Assembly: GCA_028023455.1 (NCBI GenBank)
Contig: JAQFVV010006238.1
Coordinates: forward strand, 7,078,572-7,142,571
Origin: Epiperipatus broadwayi
Lineage: Eukaryota > Onychophora > Udeonychophora > Euonychophora > Peripatidae
Length of the DNA: 64,000 bases
Direction: 5' to 3'
Below the pieces are notes generated by a model. The model was not told the DNA's origin. It was given only the letters and a program-made list of their open reading frames with translations, and did no database searches. Positions 35,049-45,750 of this stretch are shown in pieces (position 1 is the stretch's first letter; each line of letters opens with the position of its first letter). Position numbers and translations under genes: made by a program.

Positions 35049-35166
35049 AATAAGCGTGTGAAAATAGTAAGGTAAAAGCAAATAGAAAGGTATATTTTTT
35101 ATCATTTTAATAATATCAATGTCTTGTAATAATATTGATAGTGACTAAATAAAGTATAATATTGTA

Positions 35167-35272
35167 GTCAAGCATTGGTGGTCAAGAGGTCAGCGACAGC
35201 TGCTTTACAAGCAGTTGTCCCGGGTTAGCAGGTTCGCTTCCCGGCTGATGCTATGACACATGAGAAAAAAAA
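35167..35272 (+). mobile_element. tRNA-derived retroposon (Val-type anticodon loop) with 15-bp target-site duplication
   Basis: 35172-35251 keeps a 7-bp tRNA acceptor stem (GCATTGG with CTGATGC) and an anticodon stem GCTGC/GCAGT with loop TTTACAA (anticodon TAC). About eight extra bases lie in the T arm. ATGACACATGAG and an A-run follow. A 15-bp direct repeat (AAGTATAATATTGTA, one mismatch) flanks it at 35152-35166 and 35273-35287. This is the clearest SINE insertion in the window and belongs to the same family as 11717-11814. Confidence 0.75.
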
Positions 35273-35289
35273 AAGTATAATACTGTATA

Positions 35290-37855
35290 TGACATAAACT
35301 ATCTGACAGTTAGCGGCCCCTACACAATAATAATGTCATTATACTTGTTTCTTTTTAATGGGCTTTATAAAAAGTCTTTGTCCAGCAATTTGTTTTTATA
35401 ACAAAATAGCTCCTAAAAATAGAATTTTTCTAATTTTTAAACGGCAATAATATTTACATATACCTTTCTGATATACGTCATCAGTTTTTGTATAAACATC
35501 ATTTATTAATTATATAAAAGACTCATGCAACATAGATAGTCAGTTTTAATTTGTGCCACATAATAGTGAAAAACTCAATTCCATATTTAGTTAGCACAAT
35601 CCTAACTCATATATATATATCAAGCTGCTTTACTGTTTGCGATTCCATAAGAATTTTAAACGCTGGAAGATTCAGAAATGAAATCGATCTGAGAAGCTTA
35701 CACTCGGAGAATCTGATACACTACTATTGATCTAAACTACGCGGGGGGGGGTTTGATTTAAAGACATTATATATTTTAGAAGATAAAAAAGGGTTCCTGT
35801 TTATTTTTTTTTTATAATATAATGAGAAAAATATTTCATATTGTTATTCCTATTAATGATTTGATTGTTGATTTTAATTACAAACAATTAATTTATTGAA
35901 TCATTTTAAAAAGGAAACTATACTAATTATATACTAGACAAACTGCGACAAAGCAACGTATTTTTGATTTGTTTTTAAAGGAAAGTTTACTTTTAGCTGA
36001 CTATACATAATTTGATATTAAACTTACTGTTTAAAAATGACATGTTAGTGTTCAAATCAATTTTAAAGATAATGGTAATTATTTTTTAAACTAGTTAAGT
36101 AACAGTAGACAAAGAAGATTACAATGATTTATAAATGAAATATTAAAAGACGTTTTAAAAATACATAGAAATCATTATTTAAACTGACAGCAGATATTTA
36201 AAAGAAATTGCAATGTATTGTACTTATATATATATATCAGAACAATCTGACGTATACAATAATTACAGTAAACGTTAGACTAATGCTATAAAATGTCACT
36301 TAGGACCAGACAAAAACGTAATCAACTTTGTCTTTTGTTCATCTAAGCTTATATATAAATCATAACTAAAATACTATAACAATAATAAAATAGAGCGAAT
36401 ATTATCATAATGGCGAATTTGATCAATTTTTTGTTTCAAATGCTTTTAATCGCCAAGTTAATATTCTGAATGGTTAGGTGTATTTGTAGAATAATAGTGT
36501 CCAGAGTTCGAGATCTATGTATTGTGGCCAGTACATCACTTCCGGAGATCGAAGCTTTCATGAACTCCCAAGAAATAAAACATGAAAGTATATCTGTGTA
36601 CCAAATTAATTGAACTTACTGCTTGGGATATTAATTTATTTGAATATTCTCCGCCAATTTTATAGGACATTTGTTGACGTCTTTTTATAAGCATAAATGA
36701 TTATTTAAAAATGGATCATTTTTCTATTTGCTAGTAATTTAAACACTATAACACTAGGTAGAATCGGTGTGATATTTATTTATAATAAACGGCAGTTAGC
36801 CTTACATATTGCTTTAATAATATATATATATATCTTTAGCAGTGGAATATGTAAAGTTATATGCATATTAACATTTTCGTGGTATTAACATTCAAAATAA
36901 TTTTGTTAAATGAGTAACACATACAATCATATAATTTTTGATTAAACACTAGGATTTTACACATATATAGGTATATAAATTGATTAAATTATTCCAGTGA
37001 TTTTATGTATGTAAAAGTTGGTTGCAAATCAAAAAAAGGATTTAAAAATATATTTTAGAATTAACAAAGACTTTTAAAAGTTCATGCCAAAATGATTGAT
37101 GAAAGAAAAAAAACAGTTCAATTACTAAAGAAATGCTTGTATGGTCACGTAATGATTGTTATGCTATCAAATAGATATCTTATGTAATATAGGAGGTGCT
37201 GGCATAATTATCATCAATGTCCGATGATATTTTAATGAGATTTGCAAGTTCTAGATTGAATTCATTCGATTATTTTTGAATGTTAAGCACATCATCTATT
37301 TATATTATATTTCTTAGTAGCTTATATCTCATTTTAAAATATCTGGATCAAATCTGGTTTTCTAATATCACGATCATTCGGCCAACAAATATTGGCCTGT
37401 TTTTTCCTACACAAGAATGTAATTGGATTGAAGAGTCATGTGACACAACCCATCATGTATTAAGGCTATAGATTCCAATTTGAGCTATTTTTACTAGTAT
37501 TCTCATAAATTTATTCATTACATGACCAACATAACTAGTGATTAGCGATTAGTGATTAGGTTACAGTAAAGATGACAAAATGAAAAAAAGAAACTAGATG
37601 AAAGCAATGGAAATCTTAGGAGCAATGTTTATTGTAGTATTTTCAGTGCTTTTGACATGTATGAATGGTAGTCATTTATGGCTGCTATGTAAGTAGCATA
37701 CATTTATACATAAAATTAATCTCTTCACTTGGAAACCAAGATATGTTTTATGACCAACACCTGTTTAAAGACAGTAAATTGTTAAATGCCACAAGAAGGC
37801 TTTTGAAAAACTTTTTGACATTATTTGAGCTACTTAAAATTGGAGCTTTTGCTTT
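35290..37855. other. Unassigned AT-rich stretch
   Basis: Contains a G-run at 35743-35751. A box-B-like CAGAGTTCGAGATC at about 36500, with GGTTAGGTG 35 bp upstream, may be a tRNA-derived fragment. No gene recognised. Confidence 0.35.
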
Positions 37856-37860
37856 TATAT

Positions 37861-37976
37861 ATAATAATAATAATAATAATAATAGCAGTAGTAGTAGCAA
37901 TAGTAATGATGATAATAATAATAATACTAATAGTAGCAATAGTAATGATGATGATAATAATAATAATAATAATAAA
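37861..37976. repeat. (AAT)n-type compound microsatellite
   Basis: AAT runs alternate with AGCAGTAGT and GATGAT blocks. The block AGTAGCAATAGTAATGATGA occurs twice. Confidence 0.85.
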
Positions 37977-37989
37977 CCAAGTTAACAAA

Positions 37990-39955
37990 CTCTAGTTTTT
38001 CATGCTCCAAAAGTACTCAAAACCTAAGCCTGACAAGGTAAAAACTTTATCCTGATATACCTTTTTCAATTTCCAATGAGTTGAAAATTAATTAATAATT
38101 TTGTGTTAGATTTTTCATTCAAAATTTCAATTAAAATCAAATTACCAAATGATAATTTTAGAAAACAATATGGTGACAAAGCCATCACATGACCAGATGC
38201 TTGCCGCCATTATTACCAGCACAGAGTTTCAAAATCCAAAGTTCAGTCAAACATAGGTTTATTTTTAATTTTATTGTAGCAAATTCCAATCTGTTTGGAA
38301 AAATAAAAATTCAATTTCAAATTTGCCAGAATAAATGTTTTAAAAAAATAATATAAGGTAATATTCTGTTGAAATAATGTAACTTTATTATGTAATATTT
38401 ATTATTTATTGCAATACATTTTAATTTTCTAAATAATTTATTTTTTAAAAATATTTATTTAAAGATGATGTAATAAATAATTAACTGTCAACATGTTATA
38501 TGCAGATTTGTTTATTTTTAGCAATTTTCTTAGGATACTGGAAATAATTAAAATGTCAATTTTATTTATCAAAAATTAATCATGACTTGTAATTATAAGA
38601 AAAGCTGGTGAACACACTGGCACACACTTGCTTGCTCACTTGCTTACTCAGTCACATTTATTAGCTTATTTGTTTTATTTTGTTTTAAAAGTTTTAAAAA
38701 TAATAAATTGCTAAATTAACTGTTGTCCAGGCTCAATCCTTAACAGTAAAACCTCCCAGTGTTTGATATATTACAGAATGTGCATTATGGAAAATTCAAC
38801 AGAAAACACAGAAATTAAATTATTTTTGCTGGAATTAAGTATTTTGATGGATTTTTGGCAAAAGTACTATTATCATTCTTGTGATGTTAAAACCTCTATT
38901 CTATTTTCCATATTATATTTAGATGATATATTATATTTAGATGAAGTTTTTGATATATTTAGTATAAACCCATGGGTTATGTACTAACATGACTTTATCT
39001 TGGCAATTGATATATTTTATAAGTACTGAGGAACACCACCCTTACCTTCAGTCACACCCTTACTCTTTTCAGTGTAGTTTGTTTTGATGTGTAGGTTTTG
39101 TAGCTGTGCATTGCCAGCACTTCAAGTTGTAAGTCCAATAAATATTTAATGTTAAAATTTTAAAATTGTATATGTGTCTTCAGTAAAAGACATACATCCT
39201 CAGCATTCATCTCACAATATGGATTGATAAGTTTATATTTTATAAAGGTATTAAATACATTAATGGAGACTTTATAATAAAATGATTGTTTTGTCAAATG
39301 AAAGAACTTATTAAAAATATCAATACTGTTTATAGGATTTCATTAACTGTTAAATATTATTTATTTTCTATTTACTCATTTTAAAGTGTGAGTTACAATT
39401 TTCGTTCATATGATATTTTGTTTCTTGCATCTTAAGGATTCATCTTGACAACACTATAAGATAGCAAGGTTGTTTGTCTTTTAAATGTTTTAATTGTTTA
39501 ATAAATGTTATTTCATTGTTAACATAGTTTTCCTGCATGTTTATCACAATCTATTATATTTATTTGTCATACATTGAGAGTACATGAGTATTAAGTATTA
39601 ACACGAGAGTCACTTTATTAAGACTGTATCTCTGATGTTAAAAATTGCATACAAAAAAAAAGTCATCTTATTTATTAAAATAATTATTTATTTCATTGTT
39701 CAAAATCTCTTTGGTCAATTTCATTTAATTAAAAAGACCACTGTGCTTGTCTTAAAAATCACTTTGTATTATTAAAAGACCACTTTGTTTTATTTTAGAA
39801 GATTAATTCACACAATAGAAATGCTTAGTTTTACTTTAGAAAATTTTTTAAAGAGAATTTATCATTTGTTATATTTTGAGTGGCCATAAAATCTCTTATC
39901 TACCCATTATATCCTGAATTTTATCCTAGTATAACTATCTTTATTATAAATCAAG
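37990..39955. other. Unassigned AT-rich stretch
   Basis: No gene or repeat recognised. Confidence 0.4.
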
Positions 39956-39959
39956 AGTA

Positions 39960-41075
39960 CACCTGAGTCTCGTTTTACACGATAGATAGGTTCCTCAGAA
40001 AACACGTGCAAAGGAAATCATGCAAAAATAGATGTAACTTACATTGAAAAAGAGGGGATGCAGTCTGTGATTTTTCAAAATTCACATAAAAGCAAAGCAC
40101 CACCCTAAAATTACTTTAAAATTCGCGCAAAAAAAAAAAAAATAAAATAAAATATGACTAATAAAAAATTTCAAATTTGAAAAAAATTGATATAAGACAA
40201 ACTTTTTTTTAATTATAATATTTAATTTTATTCAAAATAATATATTTTTATGCATAATTTACAGTACAGTAATTTACATTTTTTTATACACGTTTTAATT
40301 ATTATCACTATTTGCCGAAAAACACGTTCGTTTGCAAACTGGTAAAAAATCAGATTTTTCACAAGAGGAAATACAACTAGCGCCAACTTCACACTCATGT
40401 TGTGTCAATGATTTTCTGGTGACAGCGTAATTAGTAATTAATCTTTGAGACAATGATTTTATTAATTGTTTATGAAACTAACAACTAAAAATTAAATTCT
40501 TATTTTTGTCTTTAATTTTTTAATTTTCAATTCCGTTTAAAAATCAAATTTCACATCATATTAATTTCAAGTCGCCATAAGTAATTTTTAAATTGTTAAT
40601 TACAATTAAAAATCAGATTTTAATTTTTAATTGTCAAATTTAATTGTGCCCACTGCTATTACTCATCTTTTAAAAATAAACTTGTGGACACTAAATGATT
40701 AATAATTGATTACGTTCTTTTTTAAAAAGCAAAAAAAGAATGTGATTTAAAATGCAAAATTAGCATGCTCAATGTTTGAACAAATTTACATTATAATCTT
40801 ATAAAATTTAATGTGTGCACACAAAAAATGTGGAAATCATGATTTTAATTTCATTATTGTATAAAATCTTACTATTATAAAGCACTGAAAATATTGAAAT
40901 TACTAAGTTGAAAGTTGAATTCCAATAATGTGCTATTACTTTCAATATAACATAAGTGCGCGAAATTTATTATTTAAAGTAATAGCGCATTATCGGAGTT
41001 CTACTTCCTGTGAAACATGAATCGCGTAACTTCAAAATCGTGTTAAATAAGTCCGCATAAAAAGAGACCCAGGTG
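39960..41075. mobile_element. Non-autonomous DNA transposon, pogo/Tigger-like
   Basis: Terminal inverted repeats begin CACCTGAGTCTCGTTTTACA at 39960 and end with GAGACCCAGGTG at 41075, the right arm also containing ATCGTGT. A TA lies immediately outside each end. Internal GTTCCTCAGAAAACACGTGCAAAGGAAATCATGCAA-like sub-terminal sequence resembles the 'CCTCG.TTTACGCG...CGTGTAAA' type of pogo/Tigger MITEs. About 1.1 kb and no transposase frame. Near the right end a 26-bp inverted repeat (40918-40991) can form a further hairpin. Confidence 0.6.
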
Positions 41076-41287
41076 TATTCATGTTTAATTTAAACTTTAT
41101 CATTATTATTGTAATTTAGTGAAACATTATCTTAAGTAAGAGTATGCCACATGACTTTTTAAATTTACTAGGATCTCATCTTGATTTAATTGTTTTCATA
41201 AATTAAAAGAAAAGAATAAAATTTATAATTATTAAAATATTCATCATATGAACCCTGAGACATCCAATTTACTTTTAAGATTATTAG

Positions 41288-41790
41288 TAAGTATAGAGGA
41301 TTTGAACTCAGATTTATATCCACACTATCTCATAAAATTGATACACATGACCACACACATGTAGAAAAGATTAATAATCACCAATATACGTATTTCATGC
41401 TAAACCAGCACTCATCAGTTGGTCCAGATTATCATCTCCCACATATATATATAATCAATGCTCAGTTGATATTAAGATAGGAAATCTTCATACTTTAATG
41501 GACAGGCTTCAATCCACTGCAACCTCCAACTTTCCTATCTTAATATAAACTGAGCATTGATTATATATATGTGTGGGAGATGATAATCTGGACCAACTTA
41601 TGAGTGCTGGTTTAGCATAAAATATGCATATTGGTGATTATTAATCTTTTCCACATGTGTGTGGTCATGTGTATCAGTTGTATGAGATAATGTGGATAGT
41701 TGAAGGGTGCTTGAAAATCTGAGTTCAAATCCTCTATACTTACAATTAAGCTCCCAGGTTTGTGAAGAGTGCCTGGTTTTCAAATATTTA
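41288..41790. mobile_element. Hairpin retroposon H3: palindromic family B retrozyme with target-site duplication
   Basis: Arms 41288-41484 and 41531-41742 are inverted copies of the 3' half of family B, each with a hammerhead position. The loop is about 46 nt, followed by a tail of about 48 nt (41743-41790). A 12-bp direct repeat (TAAGATTATTAG) flanks it at 41276-41287 and 41791-41802. The tail contains CCAGG and CCTGG that can pair, and by eye matches base for base the reverse complement of 49634-49680. The minus-strand ribozyme is intact; the plus-strand one has CTTATGA and TAAA. Confidence 0.8.
41373..41435 (-). ncRNA. Hammerhead ribozyme, family B, all core bases present
   Basis: On the minus strand: stem I 5' strand ATAATC...CCAA, then CTGATGA (41418-41412), stem II GTGCT-loop-AGCAT (41411-41397), GAAA (41396-41393), a self-complementary stretch (ATACGTAT) giving a two-pair stem III with a tetraloop, ATA as cleavage triplet, and TTGG...GATTAT completing stem I. 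This is a type I hammerhead with minimal stem III, the form typical of metazoan retrozymes and PLEs, which often cleave best as dimers. Outer stem I pairs differ from the 27-28 kb copies on both strands, a compensatory change. Confidence 0.75.
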
Positions 41791-42238
41791 TAAGATTATT
41801 AGAGAAAATTATTTCACTTAAGAACAAACTTATTTGATGTAAGAATTTTTAATCTAGCAAATCTAAGAATACATACTTCTATTTAATAAATAAATTTAAT
41901 GATAAATCTGATCATGACAATAAGATGTTCATTATGGTTGCAAGATGTGTTGTATTTGGAAGATGTTTTTTGTGAGTAGAAAAGTTAAAATAACCTAACC
42001 TTTAATGATATATGTTTTAAATATTAAGAGCTTTTAGATTTTAAAAGAGGGATTATGTGGTCATCTTCTTTTTATTTGGTAATATGTTGCATTTATTTTA
42101 ATAATGTTTATTATTATTTACCCTTATTGCTCTTATTATTGTGGATTCAAACCCTGAGCTTAGCCATATATTATTAAAAAAAATTATCAGCTTATTATTT
42201 ACTTCATGACAGATTCATTCTTCTCATATTTCGGTTAC

Positions 42239-42288
42239 TATATATATATATATATAGTATTACTATATATATATATATATAGTATTAT
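42239..42288. repeat. Two-copy 25-bp repeat built on (TA)n
   Basis: CTATATATATATATATATAG plus TATTA occurs twice in tandem. Confidence 0.85.
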
Positions 42289-42292
42289 TTTC

Positions 42293-42508
42293 AAGAGCTT
42301 CAATATAATAAAAAATATAATGGCTAAATAACTGATATTTTAGTACAATAACAAACACTTTCTCCAGAGCTTCTTTTTTCTCAAATCAATTTTCAAATCA
42401 TTTTTCAAATGATTTGTGAAAGAAGCAGCTCTGAGGAAAGTACTTGTTATTGTACTGAAATGTCAGCTATTTGGCTATTATATTTTTATTACATGGAAGC
42501 TCCCAGAC
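42293..42508. mobile_element. Inverted pair of PLE-type terminal repeats
   Basis: Two arms of about 100 bp (42293-42395 and 42398-42508) are diverged inverted copies with almost no spacer. Both contain the TTATTGTACT.AAAT.TCAG block. The right arm carries a complete hammerhead (42424-42469); the left arm has the same block with several core mutations on the minus strand. The compact CTGAGGA...GAAATGTC arrangement is the one reported for terminal repeats of Penelope-like elements. No coding part is attached. Confidence 0.55.
42424..42469 (+). ncRNA. Hammerhead ribozyme, PLE type, complete
   Basis: Stem I: AGCT (42427-42430) pairs with AGCT (42465-42468). Core CTGAGGA at 42431-42437, one bulged A, stem II AGTAC/GTACT (42439-42443 with 42452-42456) with loop TTGTTATT. 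GAAA at 42457-42460, then TGTC, so GTC is the cleavage triplet with cleavage after 42464. Stem III is a single pair with a 2-nt loop, as in the common PLE form GAAACGTC. Every conserved position that I know of is satisfied. Confidence 0.75.
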
Positions 42509-42719
42509 ATAATCCTATAAATTAATTTATTCAGAAGAATATTAGACTTAATATATAATATAAGTATAATACTGAATTACTTTATACAATGTTCTACAAG
42601 ACCAGCATGGTAAGGTCACAAATGTTTACACCCAAATGATTTTTAAGCAACAAAAGGAGGTTCTCTTCTGCTGTTTACTAAGTGTTATACATAATGAATT
42701 CAGTTGTCAGTAATTTATG

Positions 42720-43015
42720 GAAATGGAATTGAGAGTGTATGTTGGACTACTTTCATCATCTAATATTAATTGTTAAATGTCTTTAGAAAAATTCAAATTT
42801 TATTTAAGTTTCTGAAATACATTCAAATCTTAGTAATAGCAAACCGATTAATATATAACACCACATTTTTAGTGGTATTGCTCTCCTCTCTTTTTGGGTG
42901 TTGCTAGCATGATCAATGACAGTACTAAAAATAATCAAATATTGGACCTATAGATTTATAAATATTAAATCTAAGGCAGCTCTCTAACCAACTAGGTTAT
43001 TTGATCAAAGGCAAC
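42720..43015 (-). repeat. Family C tRNA-derived SINE, minus copy of an inverted pair
   Basis: Tail (TTGGACTACTTTCATCATCTAATATTAA) at the left, tRNA-like head at the right with CTAACCAACTAGG, the reverse complement of a box-A-like CTAGTTGGTTAG. It faces the plus copy at 43275 across about 260 bp of unrelated DNA. Confidence 0.7.
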
Positions 43016-43274
43016 AGTCAGTAGACACTCAACAATGATGGTCCCTTTGATTTCCCCCTTTTTCCTTAAGGGCAACATTAATGAAATGCTTCCCAAGCAT
43101 TATGAATTATCAGACAAGGTTGACTTCTTGGGATGACAATGACAAAAAGGCTCTTAAGTCAACTTAGTGTTATAATTCATGTTTAAAAATTATTCATTAA
43201 TCCTTTAAGAAAAAAGTAGAGAAATCAGTAGGGAATCATAGGTAAATATATATTTTTCTACCAATTATTGACTT

Positions 43275-43540
43275 TGATAGAGTAGTCTTGTTGGTTAGAG
43301 CATTGCCTTAAATTTAGTATTCATAAATCTAAAGTCACAGGTTTGATTTTCTTGCTAATGGTTTGGCCAGCAACACTTATAGAAAGGATATACTAATCTG
43401 TGTGCTATTACTAATAATTGAATATATTTGAAAAGTTTAAATAAAGTTTGAATTTTTATAAAAACGCTTAACAATATTAGTTGGTGGAATTAGTCCAACA
43501 TATAATTACAACTATAATACCATCATCACAGACTTTCAAA
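43275..43540 (+). repeat. Family C tRNA-derived SINE, plus copy of an inverted pair
   Basis: Box A (TTGTTGGTTAGAGCATTG), about 40 bp, then box B (CACAGGTTTGATTTTC), the GGCCAGCAACACTT block and the shared tail ending ACCATCATCACAGACTTTCAAA. The head is a recognisable tRNA-like promoter, so this is a Pol III-type SINE. Its tail may come from a LINE 3' end not present here. Confidence 0.75.
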
Positions 43541-43963
43541 CAAATAATTAAATTAATTTTATTTCAAATAATGATTTAACATGCTATTCTAATAGAAGAT
43601 TTTTTAAATATCTTCTAATAGTTATTTTCACTTTATTAAACCATGTTATTTATTTACATTTACTCAATGATTTGTTTTTTTCTAATGTTATTGAAAATGA
43701 ACACTAATAGTAAGTCATGGGAAAATAAAGAAATGTTAAAATTATTATTGTGGATATGTGAAATGTGTGAGTGACATTTGAATTTGATATTATCTATAAG
43801 ATCTAGTGACTAGCAGAAGTGGATCTTCTTTTATTGGGTGACAATAACATGTTGGGCACTATCATTGGTCAGAATTTATCATGCTGCTCTTATGAAAGCT
43901 TTTATTATATGATCTGGTGCATATTTTCAATTATATCAGACTGTAAGTCATTATAGATATATA

Positions 43964-44066
43964 TTACATGATAACAGCTACAATTCCATCAGTTTTCTGT
44001 AGAGGTTGCCTTGACAACAGATTGTAGATTACATGCTTTACTTGAGCTTTGGCTGTTATCATGTAA
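43964..44066. mobile_element. Small MITE with 15-bp perfect terminal inverted repeats
   Basis: TTACATGATAACAGC at 43964-43978 and its exact reverse complement at 44052-44066. No coding content. The superfamily is not clear, since the flanks do not show a longer duplication. Confidence 0.6.
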
Positions 44067-44069
44067 TTT

Positions 44070-45717
44070 ACATTTAGAAACTATAACTAATGGAAATTTA
44101 TGGCTTAATATGTACATCTATATGTACATGTAAATAAATGACGTGTAAAGTGGTTATATATATGCCTGACAATTCTATGATAGGTTTAAAATATCTGCTC
44201 TATAAAACTTTAAAAAAATTCAAATTTTATATTAGGCAAGTGTACCATAACCAATTAAAGTAAAATACAATTACTAATTGGCAAGTCGTATATAAATACT
44301 TTTAGCTAAAGAATTAAACACAAAATCTGCTAAAAATTTTACCAAACAACAGTTGACATCGCATTATTTCCATTTAATTTCAACCATTTCGGAGGCTGTT
44401 GGTTGGTGTTTTGTTTTTGCATTGTAAGTTAGTTTTATCTTTTTAAATCCATATTAATTATTTAATTAAATAGCAAATTGTCTTACTTTATTTTAAAATA
44501 TGCCTCTATAGATTACTAGTGGACATTTATAACTTGAAAGACAAATGCCTTGAAAATAAATATAATAAAGTGTTTGAAAATTAAAAGTCCTGTTTTAAAT
44601 AGAATATTATAATTAAGAGATAAATTTCTCCTAATAGGTATAGTCCAGTATGAAGATACTGCCTAGTACCTATTAATTATATTTTCTTACACCTTATAAG
44701 GTAATGCGAAGTAGAAATAATAACGTTTATATGTATTTTTTAAAAAACTAAATCCTGTACGTATGGTTTGATTTTAGTGTGTGTGTATGTATATTACTGA
44801 ATTGTGAATGCTATTAAATGTGCTTCTGGTAATACTAGCTAAACATTAAACTATCTCTATAAGCCAAAAATCTAAACTGGAAAAAAATCAATAAAAGCAA
44901 TTTAGTAGATGTGAAAATAACAGAAATCAATCGATTTCTATTCCTATTTCTCTAAGCTTCATTCACAGTAACAAATTCTTCTGCAGTAGTTTGTTGTGGG
45001 CTCATAAAAAATGCAAAAAAAATATTTTATACTCATGGCTTACAAATCAGCATAAAATAAATACTTATTCTTTTATATATATATGAATACGTTTCCTAAT
45101 CTAGAGTATCTTTCTGCCATGTCATGATTGGAGATTCAAATTGAGATGTGCATAATTTTTTTTTTTAAAAAATCAAATTCTAAATAAGCTTAAGATTTTC
45201 TTTCAGGTAACTGCCTCTAACCAACCTAACTAGTTATTGTTAGTAGTTGATTATCTAACTATTCTTAATTAGAGGATCATGCAATATTTTAAAACAAATA
45301 AAATCTCACCACCCAGCAGTTGAAATCTTTCCCCTACATTGTTCCCCTTGGGAATAATATTGAGAATATCTACAATCTGCAGGGGCATATTTAAAGATCG
45401 TTGATTGTTAACAATACTGTTTAAGTGTTGACTGCTTTTATGTACATAATATAGGGGATTTGAACATAGACTTTCAAGATCCCTTCAGCTAGCTACTCTA
45501 TTTCATAGAATAGATAATCCTCTATATTACATCTAGACTTTAGATATATAAAATATATTTTATTTAAAATATTTTGTAAACATACATCTAATATTTAATT
45601 AAATACATGTATATTGTTTATATATATATATTGTAACAATATTAAAGGTCGATCACAAATCCAGTGTAACAGAATTAAAGATGGTTCAAATAACTATTAC
45701 CATACCTGAGTTGTCTG

Positions 45718-45750
<33 letters not shown>

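Noticed and set aside
35172-35251. Functional tRNA-Val gene
   Set aside because: Extra bases in the T arm, poly-A tail and target-site duplications show a SINE.
37665-37985. Frame with poly-Asn/Ser end
   Set aside because: The second half is an (AAT)n microsatellite and the first half has no motif or splice support.
41690-41745. Box-B-like GTTCAAATCC at the end of family B as a tRNA-type promoter
   Set aside because: It lies at the 3' side of the unit in that orientation and no box A at the right spacing is convincing, so I do not call family B a tRNA SINE.
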